From Owenia fusiformis (taxonomy: Eukaryota > Annelida > Polychaeta > Sabellida > Oweniidae): a stretch of DNA of 64,000 bases. A model generated the notes under the pieces. It had not been told where the DNA came from. It saw nothing but the letters and a program-made list of their open reading frames with translations, and did no database searches. Shown here piece after piece: positions 1 to 11,703 of this stretch (position 1 is its first letter; each line of letters begins with the position of its first letter). A program made the position numbers and the translations under genes. The DNA lies in assembly GCA_903813345.2 (NCBI GenBank), contig CAIIXF020000007.1:26386698-26450697 (forward strand), given 5' to 3'.

Positions 1-3000
1 GGGAAATCTAGTGAAAAGGACTCTAGACAACGGAGGCAAGGCAAATCTGGAAAACGTAGAAACCCCCGAAAAGTGAACCAGGTGGAGGAATCAGTATCTT
101 CAGAAGATGAAGTGTACTTGGGATCTGTAACCACTGAAATCCCAGACACCCAGACATCAAAGATTCCCGCCAAAACCCCAGATATACCAAACTCAAAATC
201 CTGGATTATACAACTAAAAACAGGTGGGCACACCCTTACTGCTAAAGTGGACACAGGTGCCCAGGCCAATGTGATCTCACATGGACTGTTCAAGAGGTTG
301 AGACACCCCCCTATGAAAGCTTTTACCACAAGGCTATTTACCTACAACAGGCAGCCCCTGGACGTCATGGGTGAATGTGATATGCCTTGTAACTTTGAAG
401 GGATAAACTACAAAGTGAAGTTCATAGTAATTAAGGAGAAAGCTGACACTTTAATTAGTCTACAATCAGCTATTCTCTTTGGCTTAGTTTCCAGAAGTAA
501 CATTTCTACAGTTGGCTCTGACAGCACACTGACCACAGACCAGTTGGTGTCGAATTACAGCTACATATTTGAAGGCCTAGGCTGTCTACCTAGCAAAGTG
601 CACATTACCCTTGAAGAAAATGTCATGCCTGTGGTACACCCCCCTTACAAGGTAGCTGTTCATCAGAGAGACAAATTGAAAACTGAATTAGAGCGAATGC
701 AAAAACAAGGAGTAATTGCCAAAGTGGATGAGCCCACTGATTGGGTGAATAATATAGTTTTGGTTGAGAAGAGCGACAAATCTCTTAGGATATGCCTTGA
801 TCCTGCAAACCTCAACAAAGTTATTAAAAGGGAACCGTACCCTACTGCCACAACAGAAGAGATCAGCACAAGATTGAAAGGTGCTACGAGGTTTACCAAA
901 TTGGATGCGACAACCTCATTTTGGCAACTTGAACTTGATCACGAGAGTTCGTTGCTTACTTGTTTCAACACACCCTTTGGACGATATCGATTTACACGTC
1001 TGCCATATGGACTAAACATATCTACTGAAAAGTTCCAGATGGAAGTTTGTAAAGTTCTAGAAGGAATAGATGGCGTTGAAGTCCAAGTGGATGATATATT
1101 GATTTCTGGCAAAGATGAGGAACAGCTTAAGCATCGAATGGAAGCAGTGTTCCAAAGAGCAAGTGAGAACAACCTCAAGTTTAACAGGAAGAAATGCCAG
1201 TTTAATGTGCCATCAGTCACATATGTAGGACATACATGGTCGAGAGATGGACTGAGTATCCCGGATGATCGGATAAAAGCGATAGTTGAGATGAAAACCC
1301 CTACAGATAAACAATCACTGAGTCGATTCCTTGGCATGGTGAATTATGTTGCCAAGTTCGTACCACGCTTATCAGAGCTAAATGCTCCCTTGCGAGAACT
1401 ACTGAAAGAGGATATTATTTTCGAATGGAATAAGCCACAGATAGAAGCGTATGAGCAGCTGAAAAAGCTTATAACTACAGCGCCAGTTCTCAAGTTTTAT
1501 GACCCCAATAAGCCATCAGTGCTGAATGTAGACTCTTCAAAAGATGGTCTTGGAGCTGTCCTACTACAGGATGATATGCCTGTATGCTACGCGTCAAAAT
1601 CGCTAACCCCTGCCCAACAAAACTACTCCCAAATAGAGAAAGAGATGACGAGTATATGTTTTGGAGCAACTAAGTTTCACCAATACCTCTATGGTAAGCC
1701 CTTCGTCGTGGAAACTGATCACAAGCCCCTGGAGGTGATCGCAAAGAAAGCTCTAAATAAAGCCCCAGCTCGATTACAAAGAATGCTTTTGCAAATGCAA
1801 AAGTACGATGTCACAATCAAGTGGAAACCTGGAAAAGACATGGTTATATCAGACACTCTCAGCAGAGCATGTGTAGACAGTGACACAGAAAGCTCGAAAA
1901 TTATTGCTTCTATCATGAACGACATTGATCAACAAGCAGATGGATTACTTCAAGCTTTACCCATGTCTAAACCAAAACAGCAAGAGTACAGGAACGCAAC
2001 CTCGAATGACCCTGTACTGCAACACATTATGGAATATTGCAGAATTGGATGGCCTGAAAAGACTGATGTACATGAGTCAGTCATGCCATATTACACCTTT
2101 CATGATGAACTTAGTACAGTTGATGGTCTCGTGTTCAAAGGCCTGAAACTGGTAATTCCCACATCAATGAGAGACGAAGTAAAGTCGCTTATCCATGAAA
2201 ACCATATGGGAATCGTTAAAACAAAATCCATAGCAAGAGAGACACTCTTTTGGCCCAACATGAATTCCCAGATCGAGGATATGATAAAAAACTGTGACAT
2301 TTGCAAAACCCACAGAAACGCCAATCAAAGAGAACCTATGATTCCACATGAGGTTCCTATGCGCCCCTGGGAAAAGATAGGTGTTGACCTATTCTCACAT
2401 AATAACAAGGATTACCTAATTGGAGTAGACTACTACAGCAAGTACCCTGAGCTGTACTCACTCACCAGCACCAAGGCAAAACCCATCATAAATTGCCTAA
2501 AAGCCTCGTTCAGCAGAAATGGTATTCCTCAAACAGTATTCAGTGACAATGGTCCACCATTTCAATCATCAGAATATGTAAAATTCAGCGAAGACTACAA
2601 CTTCGACATTGCTACATCAAGCCCGAATCTAGCAAATAGCAATGGCCAAATTGAAAGGACAATACAGACTGTAAAAAATATTATCAGAAAATCAGATGAT
2701 ATTTTCACAGCCATGCTGAATTTGAGAAACACCCCAATTGATGCGAAGATCAACAAATCCCCAGCAGAATTACTTATGGGTAGAAAACTGCGATCTAAAA
2801 TTCCTACAAGTGATGTTCTACTGAATCCCCAAAGCCCAGATCCCAACGTTCGCACAAAACTTCAGCAGAAAAAGCAGATGGAGAAGAGAAAGTATGACCT
2901 CCGCGCTCGTCCCCTTGCCCCTCTTCAACCTAATACCCCTGTCAAAGTCCGTGAGAAAAGGAACAATAAATACATCTGGAGAAATGCAACAGTGACTGAG

Positions 3001-3087
3001 AAACTAGACTCGCCCAGATCATATCTAGTTGAAACCCCAGATGGAGGACAATTTAGAAGGAATAGGAGACATTTAATTCCAGCATAA
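1..3087 (+). mobile_element. pol: Ty3/gypsy retrotransposon pol polyprotein (5' end outside window)
   Basis: One uninterrupted frame runs from base 1 to the TAA at 3085-3087, so the start (gag or the upstream part of pol) lies to the left. Counting from the GTG at 73, an aspartic protease motif VDTGAQAN is near residue 60. Reverse transcriptase follows at about 170-420, with LPYGLN and the active-site VDD near 340. RNase H is at about 485-600 (NVDSS, ETDHKPL). A zinc-binding H-H-C-C domain of integrase is at about 705-750. The integrase core is at about 765-870, with the second catalytic Asp in FSDNGPPF and a Glu exactly 36 residues later in NGQIERT (D-35-E spacing). The domain order PR-RT-RH-IN is that of Ty3/gypsy (Metaviridae) and excludes Ty1/copia. 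No stop or frameshift is seen, so the copy is young or still under constraint. No envelope frame follows. Confidence 0.95.
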
Positions 3088-3445
3088 AATGTGTGAAATG
3101 ACTGTCAATAATATAGTGTAGACCCAAGACTGGAAGTGAAATGGAAATATCCATATTTGCAATGAAGGTCAAGGATAGACCAAATTAGCATATCAAAATA
3201 AACATTGTAGTAAGATTGTAGTAAACTCTTAGGTCAAGAACCTCATTAGCATGTAGTACAAACATATGCACTGGACATTTTATCAATGAATACTAAAGTT
3301 CATGAGACAGGTCAGATAGTTCAAATTACATGGCTAGTAAAGTTTAAATGAGCTCCCTTACAAAATATTCAGAATTAGTAATGATCATATTTCAATGAGA
3401 TGACTGTTAAAAGTTTAACTTGTTTTTAAACTAAAAGAAGGGAGA
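3088..3445 (+). other. Retrotransposon 3' untranslated region and polypurine tract
   Basis: No reading frame of note lies between the pol stop and the LTR. The last bases (about 3431-3445, AAAAGAAGGGAGA) form a purine-only tract immediately before the LTR. This is the position and composition of the plus-strand primer used in reverse transcription of LTR elements. Confidence 0.7.
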
Positions 3446-3641
3446 TGTTATGTATCTGGTTTCAGTACTGGTCATTAAGACATGTAAGATATCTGATACC
3501 CTTAACTGAGATTACCATGCTTATAGCAGACACTTGTAAGTCTGGCTTCCTACTAGAAACACATTAACTATGTAGTTCTTATATTATGTTTGATGTATAA
3601 TAAAGTCTTGATACAAAACACAACAATAACAATTCATAACA
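3446..3641 (+). repeat. 3' long terminal repeat of the gypsy element
   Basis: The 196-bp segment begins TGTTATG directly after the polypurine tract and ends CATAACA, its exact inverted complement, so it has the short TG...CA inverted ends of an LTR. An AATAAA poly(A) signal sits at about 3599-3604. The 5' LTR is outside the window, so LTR identity (age) and the target-site duplication cannot be read here. Confidence 0.82.
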
Positions 3642-4624
3642 AACATCTTTACCTATAAATAATGGTCCATAAATAATGTATTTTGCATTGAAAAGTGCAT
3701 GAATATTGGTTGAAAAGTAAACAAGGACTTATTGTTACTCATAAGAAAAGTGGTTCAGAGAAAATTGCATCTTAGAATTTAAGTCATCAATTAATCCAAT
3801 GGAACATAGATATTCAAAACATGATAAAAATTTATGAGTCAACTAAGATTAACTAAGGCCAACAATATCGCTTTTTATGAAAGTTTAGACTTGCTTATGA
3901 CTATAGTCACTCGATAAGGCTGTTGCCACTATTACATTCAAAAATTAGGAATAGTAGTGTTATGTTACATGATGAAAATGATTTGTACCAAATTTTGGAT
4001 CTTCCATTAGAAAATATCCTTATATCCTCATGCGACTGTTCTGTTTGATACAAATGTACGATGTTGAAAGTGAACAGTTATCATTGCATGATCAGCATTG
4101 TCATGTAATCTCCAAGAACCAATTTGAATTTGATTTAGTAATCATAATCTAGAACGAAGGAAATGGAGTTTTGACGATAGGCGAAAAATAGAACCAGACA
4201 AAAAGCGAACATGGCACTGAAAAACTGAACGTTCGCAATTCCAACGTAGTATTAAACGCCATCTAGCAACGTTCGTATTTCCATCGCAATATAAAAGTTA
4301 CAAATGACCGCAAAAGTTAAATCAGCTTAGTTACAGCAGATTATCTCAGGTAACTTTATGATCCATAGGAATTTTAGTAAGATAAGACTCTTATCGAAAG
4401 CATGAAAGAAATTTTAAAGCTGTTGGAATCGAAATAGAGGAATAATAAAGTATTGAAATCTAACACCGCCTATTATCGCCCATCAGAAATTTGAGAAAAA
4501 TGATAAAAACAAGAAAATGCAGCAAACTCCTCGAGTCGAGCTCTCCAAGTCAAAAAAAATCCTGACCTTATCGTATATCTGTTGATTATCCTGTTTATAA
4601 CTGATTCAAGAGCGTGGCACTGAA

Positions 4625-4790
4625 CGAACCTATATGACTATTTGTTTAGTTGTTGGTTGGGTAACATGTTTATGACGTCACAAATGATGCGAACAATCTT
4701 TAAACCAATCAGTGAAGTCTTTATTAATTGTTTGTTTAGTTGTTGATGTGGCAATACGTGTCTGACGTCACAGGTGATTGCATCATATTC
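4625..4790. promoter_or_regulatory. Tandem duplication with two TGACGTCA (CRE/ATF) palindromes
   Basis: Two diverged tandem copies, each starting TTTGTTTAGTTGTTG and spaced about 90 bp, each end in TGACGTCA (4673-4680 and 4763-4770), the full palindromic CREB/ATF consensus. They lie 0.6-0.7 kb upstream of the MTFMT start codon. Regulation of that gene is an inference from position only. Confidence 0.4.
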
Positions 4791-5012
4791 CAGTAACGCC
4801 ATTTTACGACATTGCATAATTTTAGCTGATTTTGGCTTCATTTCACTTTATTTGAAAGACTTAAAAATATGATAATGAGTCAGTATTTTTTCTTATAAAT
4901 ATTAATATTTGAATTTGAAGTCAAAGTTCGAAAATTTGATCAACTGATTGAAATCACATTTTAAAGAGGTGGAGAAGTGAATAATTACAGGAGCAAACGT
5001 GATCAATGGTTC

Positions 5013-5075
5013 GAGGTCTCCCGCAAAGTAGTCGCTACGCTCCTACTTTGCGCTGCCTTCGGCAGAGGAGACCTC
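5013..5075. repeat. Short perfect hairpin
   Basis: GAGGTCTCC at 5013 is matched by its complement GGAGACCTC ending at 5075, and the internal GCAAAGTAG / CTACTTTGC pair extends the stem. It is a compact inverted repeat of about 63 bp with a second GCCTTCGGC-type mini stem inside. It may be the relic of a fold-back element. Confidence 0.55.
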
Positions 5076-5165
5076 AAAAAAAATTAAAAATGCTTGCCAC
5101 TTATTAGCTAGCCGTACACCAATGGAACATGGTGGTACATCAAGGGAGTTATTGAGTTAAATATT

Positions 5166-5285
5166 TTCATGGGACATGAAGGGACAAGTTTGGACATTCC
5201 CACTAGATCTAGACATTCTTGGGACATCCCAAGTTGTCCCGGGACATTGTCTGACGTTGTCCGATTTTGTCCCTTTATGTCCAAA
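5166..5285. repeat. Fold-back repeat rich in GGGACA/TGTCCC
   Basis: GGGACATGAAGGGACAA on the left is complemented by TTGTCCCTTTATGTCC on the right, with further GGGACA/TGTCCC units between. The result is a roughly 120-bp inverted repeat just upstream of the first MTFMT exon. No function can be assigned. Confidence 0.5.
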
Positions 5286-5391
5286 GAAAAGAATGAACAA
5301 GTTGCCATTTTCTAGTTTCATATGTGTTCTTACTTTTCAGGTGTAAAAACACACCTTTAATCAACAAGTTTCAGCAGTGAAAAAAACAGCA

Positions 5392-8300
5392 ATGCAATCT
5401 TTGTCTTCTCCACTTTGCCGTAGACTTGGTGGGATACCAGTACGCTTTACATGTACTAGGAATTTCCATGGCTCTCTGACGCCTAATGAACTGTTGAATA
5501 GAATCAGAACATGCCATGCAAAGCATGGTTGTTGGAATTTGAAAGAGCTGCCTATAATTCCATCAAGAATATACCCTACAAAAGCTATAACCAACACACA
5601 GAATATTCGTCAGTTTAGCTCGCTACCAAAGACTTCATTCATTGGTGCAATCTTTAAACATTCAAAAAGTTGCAAATTTGAATCAACATTTAGCACATAT
5701 AGCGATGGTACAATTAGTCATGATCAATTCCGCCATGAGCCACCTTGGAGGATATTATTCTTTGGAACTGATCACTTTTCACTTGCGAGCTTGAGAGCAT
5801 TGAGGGAGAATTTGAAGGATTCAACATCCAGTCTTGTAGAAAGTATTGAAGTAGTCACTATTAACAAAAAGGTAAAAATACAGGCCTGTTTGCCTACAAT
5901 TTCTTAGGTTATCTACAAAACATTATAGTGGTAAAATCTTAGTACAGTACATGACATTTATACATACCCCCTTTTTATTTAAATGTGGCAGTTAAAAGAA
6001 TAGTTAATTCTATGGTAAAATGCAACTAATCAGTGAATGTATGAGGTTCAAGTTGCAAGTGGAAAATATGCAATTTACAGTGAAAACATACATTAAATGC
6101 TGATGGACTTATTTGTGTTCTAAAACAGGAGGTACAGATTTTGTTCCACATTTGCACAGTTTGGCACCTGCTACCTTCAAATGAAAGGGTTGTTTCAATA
6201 AAAACATTCATTAATAATTTATTTACTTTACAGTGTGCAGTGAGAGATTATGCAGAGCAGGAAAACTTGAAGATTTATCCATGGCCGAGTCCTGTCATGA
6301 TGGAAAAGTATGACGTTGGTGTTGTTGCATCATTTGGTCATCTTATTCCGGGTAAAATCATCCGCATGTTTCCATAGTAAGTACTGTTTCATTTATGCTT
6401 TCAGAGGCATAGGTGTGTTGTATACCTATATTTTGAACAAGAGTAAAATATGAATGGTTGAAAACTATTTCCTTAGAAAACAACCAGTTTTTGGAAACTA
6501 GTATCAAGTTAAAAAGTCAAGGCAAAATACATAAAAATAGAGCTATTTCAGGCAGACTATCACCCTTGTTTGTTTATGAACACCCTTGTTTGTATATGAA
6601 TTTCAACTAGCCCGATTCTCTTCGTTAGATGAATTTCAACGCCTGGTTACATGTATTTCAGTGGAGTTGTAAATGTCCATCCAAGTTTGTTGCCAAGGTG
6701 GCGAGGGGCATCCCCTGTGGTTCACACAATTCTTAATGGCGATGAGGTTACTGGAGTCACAATCACTGAAATTAGGCCAAAGCAGTAAGTTCTTGATCCA
6801 ATTTTACATATTTCACCGAATATAAATACGAATGACAAAATTAAAATACTGTAAATATTTTAAACCATTAAAAGATTTAGACATTAGACATAGCAGAACC
6901 AAAAAGAAGTTTAAGACATGTACCTGAACGACAAAAAGATAAAGATACAATTACAACTAATTAACCACCCATCAACTCCAAATGAGCTACATGTGTTTGT
7001 GTGCTTCATCCTAGCTTTGACATTGGTCCAATCCTGATTCAAGAGCCATACTATCTTACGGAAAAGTTTTCAACTTTTGAGCTTCGGAAAATTCTAGCTG
7101 CCAAAGGATCTCAACTGGTATGTGTAAGATAGTTGTATATAGTAGTTATAAAAAGATTATCAGCAATATTTTTTTCAGATTTTTTGTATGTGCACTTATT
7201 GGAATCTCTCAATATCTAACCCTTTTAAATTTCAAATTTGGGACACACTGTGCGTTCATTAGAGAGAATACAGTTATTTTCTCAGTTTTGGTACCTACAT
7301 GTATGGACTTCTCTGAATATTTTCTTGGCTTGTTGCAAAATTTACCTACTCTAAATTGGGATTTGTTCAAATTGTAAAGATTTTCAATTTCAATAATAAA
7401 AGAATTACACAACGAAAATCAAAATAAGAAAAGTAAAAAGAATGATCAAAGATTCACTATAATGTTTGTTTCAGTTAATGCGCTCATTACTGGATCTTCC
7501 TAAGCTGGAGAGATATGAGCAGCCACAGGATCCTTCAGGAATCACATATGGTGAGTTCCTCCTTTATAACAAATATGTCACAGTAGTCATCTATTTCTGT
7601 ATATTTTACCACTGGGAGCTTTTATATATCGTACCACTTGTAGAAGCTTCAATGCATTGTAGTCATCTATTTCTGTATATTTTACCACTAGGAGCTTTTA
7701 TATATTTTACCACTTGTAGCAGCTTCAATGCATTTTAACATTATTCAGGTAGCAGAAACATGGTTCTACTAATTTTTTTTGATAAATGAGTCCTTCAAGT
7801 TAATCTTCAGACAGTTTACTCTGGATTTCTATTTTAAAAGAGAAAATACTTATTTGACTTGACATTACGTGAGATATTTAGAACGGATATTTTTTGTTTC
7901 TATTCAGCTCACAAGGTGACCGCTAGTATGTCAATAGTGGACTGGGCCGATCAGACTAGAGATCAAATTGACAGGCAGCATAGAGCCTTGAGTGAAATTG
8001 TAAGTCAAATAAAATGTCAATTTCCATCAATGGAATTTTAAAGTACTCTATCCAAGGAGGATTTGCTCCCAGAATCAAAGTCGATATTTTCCAACAATGA
8101 AAATGCAGAAATGTCGTTATTTTCTGAAATTATAACTGATTATAAATTCAAAATAAACAGTTCAAAAGATTTGAACCAATATCTCGATCATTTCTTTTGA
8201 GTTTTGGAATTTTTCGTTAGGAAATAAGACTAAAATTCACAATTGAAATGTTGTAGTGAACAAAATGGCGTCTGTTTGAATTTGAATTTTATAGCACTAC

Positions 8301-10164
8301 TCAATCCAAACTTTGTGTGAATGGTCAGTAAACATCAAAGGTGATGTTGGCACCTGTAGACATATTTATGCACTTTCTATTTGCATATAGCATCCCATCT
8401 GTTCTGAAAAATAGTTTTTATGTCAATGCCAGAAGTGGTGACATATTGTTATAGTTTCCAACTTTTTTGTGGATGTCTTCAGCAGTTGGAGTTTGATTGT
8501 CAACATTTGTAACAAATGGCAGGTGGTGACATTTTGAATGTTGATACCTTAGAATGAGCAAAGAGAAGATTTAGACATGAAAAATAAAACATAAATATGT
8601 TTTATTATCATCATCATCACATTACATTTTTATTATCTTCCTCCATATCTGCTGCATATTTTACATTCATTATTCATAATTTTTTGTTTCAGTTCATGCT
8701 CAGATCTGAATATCAAGATCAAGCAGTGAAGTTATTTGATATGGTAGACAAACACACTATGGCATGTAAGTACTGTAGATTTATTAAAATATGGAGTGAC
8801 CCAAAAATCCAACCCTCTAGTTTTGTTTGATAGCCTTCCAAAAGAGGGAAATGAATAAATAAAAGATAGCTTTGAAATCTCGTTGAAGTCTCCTTTTTAA
8901 TGAGATTTTAACCAAAGACCAACATCTTCTATGTGATGGCATATTTGAAATCTGTGTGTAATTTTCTATTATAGCATCTTTGATTTGCACAGTTATGTAG
9001 CACAAGTTTTCTGAAAAAGGTCAGACTAAATCACCAATGTTAAAAAATCTTAAAAAGTTATTTTTTGTTATCCAGTGTCTTCACTTTGAGGGAAACATTT
9101 CCTTTTTAATGAAAAAGTCATAGAGTAATCATGGCCAAAATAAAATAATTTCAGGCCCATAGCCAGGATTTGTCAAGGGCGATTCACTTTTTAAAAAATT
9201 CCAGGGGGGTTCACATTTGACAACTTGGCCCAAAAATGGCAAAAATCACTTGAAAAATGCTCAGAATGGTGAAAACTGCATGGTATTGAAAGAGCTTTTG
9301 TCTACGGGCCTGCATTTGACTCTCTTTTAAGACCATACATGATTTTTTGAGAATTCGTTGCCTAATGAACTGTGTTCATAAACTTTCAGCGGCTGTGGTT
9401 CAGGAGCAAATATACAAGCGATTTGGAGATAGCCACGTCCATCCAGGCACAATGATATACATTTCGAAAGAGAAAGTACTTGCAGTATGTTGTAAGGTAA
9501 GATCATGGTGAATATACACATACAGTGAAACCTGTATATACACATACAGTGAAACCTGTATATCCAAACACTGAATATACACTTACAGTGAAACCTGTAT
9601 ATCCAAACACTGAATATACACATACAGTGAAACCCGTATATCCAAACACTGAATATACACATACAGTGAAACCTGTATGTACACATACAGTGAAACCTGT
9701 ATATTCAAACACTGAATATACACATACGAGTACAGTGAAACCCGTATATCCAAACACTGAATATACACTTACAGTGAAACCTGTATATCCAAACACTGAA
9801 TATACACATACAGTGAAACCTGTATATCCAAACACCTCTTTAATCTGAACATGGCTCAATGTGAACACTTTTTCTTGGTCCCCTGGTGTTTGGATTAGAC
9901 AGTTTTCACTGTACATGTATATATTTAGTACTGTTTTACATGAGCACTTATTTTCGTAACATTGATTTCCAAGAATATATTGATGGATAAGCTTTTTTTT
10001 TGTTCCAGGATGGATGGGTGGGATTCAGAAAAATCATTCACAAAAAGAAAATGACAGCTCAAGAGTTTAACAATGGATATTTGAATAAAAGTAAAGATCG
10101 CTTAATCCTGCTTCGAAGCTTGTCAAATACTTTGAATAAATATATCTTCCGGGTACGAGTATAG
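5392..10164 (+). CDS. MTFMT: Mitochondrial methionyl-tRNA formyltransferase, 9 exons
   Basis: Exons: 5392-5871, 6234-6376, 6662-6784, 7015-7117, 7475-7550, 7908-7999, 8693-8765, 9390-9496, 10009-10164 (TAG). All junctions are GT-AG and the phases agree, giving 1353 nt or 450 residues. The enzyme formylates Met-tRNA with 10-formyl-tetrahydrofolate so that mitochondrial translation can initiate. The N-terminal domain begins near residue 119 (WRILFFGTD). The formyltransferase signature [16 protein letters not shown] supplies catalytic Asn212 and His214, and FDIGP supplies Asp251, the N-H-D triad of the family. The C-terminal tRNA-binding domain (about 310-435) includes GTMIY and DGWVGF motifs. 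The first ~118 residues are Arg/Ser-rich with few acids, as in a mitochondrial presequence, but longer than usual. I chose the ATG at 5392; the in-frame GTG at 5377 has no support. A 3' AATAAA at 10263 could serve as poly(A) signal. Confidence 0.95.
8420..8552 (-). mobile_element. Copy of the GTGGTGACA hairpin-end repeat family in MTFMT intron 6
   Basis: Contains AAGTGGTGACATATTG at one side and GGCAGGTGGTGACATTTTG at the other, with GTAACAAATGGC between. The same order is seen at 31.7, 34.4, 43.4, 50.8, 54.4 and 57.7 kb. Short non-autonomous copy without satellite expansion. Confidence 0.7.
9153..9315. mobile_element. Copy of the GGCCCGTAGCC fold-back family in MTFMT intron 7
   Basis: Starts GGCCCATAGCCAGGATTT, contains a poly-G stretch followed by TTCACATTTGACAA, and ends TCTACGGGCCTGC. 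It is the same arrangement as the copies at 28.3, 35.7 and 37.5 kb. The ends are inverted complements (GGCCCNTAGCC...CTACGGGCC), as in a non-autonomous TIR element. Confidence 0.7.
9520..9840 (+). repeat. Minisatellite, unit about 39 bp, in MTFMT intron 8
   Basis: Roughly eight head-to-tail units of ACAGTGAAACCTGTATATCC followed by AAACACTGAATATACAC, with some short units lacking the middle. The units read through as a repeating peptide in several frames, but that is a consequence of the repeat and is not coding. The unit starts with the terminal sequence of the adjacent small TIR element. Confidence 0.9.
9806..9914. mobile_element. Small TIR element abutting the minisatellite
   Basis: ACAGTGAAACCTGTATATCC at the left is matched by GGATTAGACAGTTTTCACTGT at the right, and AAACACC is matched by GGTGTTT inside, giving a ~108-bp fold-back element. 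Related ends occur at 49981, 50158-50353 and 56371-57055. The left end of this element is also the unit of the preceding tandem array. Confidence 0.65.
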
Positions 10165-10260
10165 AAAAGCAGGTGACATGCAGGAATAATTAGCAGGATT
10201 AGAATTAATTATTATAATTAAATTGTCCGGCAGATTACCAAATTCTAAGAATATATTTGA

Positions 10261-10410
10261 GGAATAAATAATGATAGGACATTCAATATGGTGAAATTTA
10301 GCAGAGTTGTAACAGAATGTAGTACAAAGCATGAACCAAAGATGAGTCCATTGACATTCTGTTCAATGAGTGTGGAATTTCACCATATTGAATTATCATT
10401 ATTTATTCTG
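10261..10410. repeat. Fold-back element, copy A
   Basis: GAATAAATAATGATAGGACA at the left is complemented by the sequence ending ATCATTATTTATTC at the right, with ATTCAATATGGTGAAAT inside both arms. A second, closer-to-perfect copy is at 21680-21838. Both lie near a shared block containing GGCTATGCTGCATTNTGATT. Located just after the MTFMT stop, it may supply its poly(A) signal. Confidence 0.8.
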
Positions 10411-10544
10411 ATTGAAACATAAAAAATGAAGAAAACATTGTTTGTTTTTAATTAATTTGTTGTCATTCTCTCCTCAAAATTCGTCAGTGGCCATCCCCAG
10501 ACAGAGCCCTGGAGTAACGTCACAATACATTTGCTTATTCCCCG

Positions 10545-10880
10545 AATGTACAAGGAGGATTGGAAGCCAGGGTTCCAACTCGATATTCTTTAATCTCCAC
10601 GCATGCGTCATTTGCTATTCGTGTCTGTATAATTTGTACGACTGCATGGAGAATGACCCGATACTCTCCAACAAAGCTATCGCTAGGTGATTGTTTTGCA
10701 GAATATCGGTGTTGCATTCTGGGAGCCAATCCTCCTTGCCGAATGTACATAATGCACGGTCATTCATGTATAGAGAATTAGAAAACGGCTATGCTGCATT
10801 TTGATTGGTTGAGAAATTCAATTAGAAAACGGTTATGTTTGAATCTTTCATCATTCACACTTACATGTACAAGTTGTTTT
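10545..10880. repeat. Inverted repeat and adjoining repeat block
   Basis: CGAATGTACAAGGAGGATTGG (10545) is partly complemented at 10726-10740 by CCAATCCTCCTT, making a ~200-bp inverted repeat. The following ~100 bp with TATGCTGCATTTTGATTGG recurs in inverted form around 21470-21500. The flanking GGGGCTCTGTC-type motif also recurs near 21595. Probably a larger dispersed element around the fold-back copies. Confidence 0.5.
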
Positions 10881-11249
10881 TTTTGGACACAAGATCTTTA
10901 TGATTAATTGCATGCCAGGCGACTAGAATATTCCTTCATTACTTGAAATTATTTAATGTTTGCCCATGTGTGTCAGATGTCAAACGTTTTTGCCAAAAGG
11001 TCAGGAAGATTCTACTTTCATCTCTTGAAATAATGGAAAAAGAAAAACAGTACTCTATTTTGTTATCGAAATCTTGGAATAAAATCATGTTTAGTATTTC
11101 CAGCCGAAATGGATCAGTTGTGTAACCATCTTGAAGAGTTCCTACACAGTAAAGGAATCAGTTTGATAGTCAAAGGATCCTATAACCGCTATATACAGGG
11201 TGTTTCATATGTATGCACACCCCCCCCCCCCCCCATAAAATCATACATG

Positions 11250-11703
11250 TACAGGGTGTGCCAAAAAACGCCACTTTTATTTCAAAATGCTATAACTTTT
11301 TTAATTTTTAATACAAAATCATAATTTGCATACCAAATGAAACTTGAGGTTGTTATCTAGCCATGGATCATGATTTATGCACTTTTACTTGAATAAAATA
11401 TGTCACCAGCGTCTCACTTACACATGTGGTGTGCCATGAGAAATAAGCATAATTTGCAAAATGTTCCTGAACTGATATGGCCTGATGATCGCCAAGCTAA
11501 TAGCCCTGATGCAAACCCCAGGGAATATAGGGTATGGAATTAGGTCTACAGAAGATTGTATGAAGGCATCCAATCTAGAAAATTGCTCAACTAAAGCTGG
11601 CAATTAATATGACAGGTTGAAAAAAACTTCGCTAACATTTCATTGATACTGCTATATCAGCAAGGCGACTAAACCAAAATATATCATCATGGCACACCCT
11701 GTA
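11250..11703 (+). mobile_element. Decayed mariner-type DNA transposon
   Basis: Inverted ends TACAGGGTGTGCCA and TGGCACACCCTGTA bound a 454-bp segment. Just inside the right half, around 11470-11570, the + strand reads SPDANPREYRVWN followed by VYRRLYEG. This matches the conserved block around the third catalytic Asp region of mariner/Tc1 transposases (SPDLNP..Y.VW). Stops interrupt the frame and most of the transposase is gone, so it cannot be autonomous. Confidence 0.7.

Larger units (their letters stand above)
3642..5391. other. Non-coding region between LTR and MTFMT
   Basis: No convincing exon is seen. The segment is AT-rich and holds a tandem duplication with two CRE-type palindromes (4620-4790), a short perfect hairpin (5013-5075) and a GGGACA-rich fold-back (about 5166-5285). 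A splice-acceptor-like TTTTCAG at about 5334-5340 suggests that an untranslated first exon or transcription start of MTFMT may lie in this interval. Confidence 0.5.

Noticed and set aside
5377-5391. GTG at 5377 as MTFMT start
   Set aside because: Animal nuclear genes start at ATG; the in-frame ATG at 5392 follows 15 bp later and suits a mitochondrial presequence.
9525-9848. 107-codon frame with a repeated [13 protein letters not shown]-type peptide
   Set aside because: It is a translation of the 39-bp minisatellite in an MTFMT intron; several other frames are equally open and no splice or start context exists.
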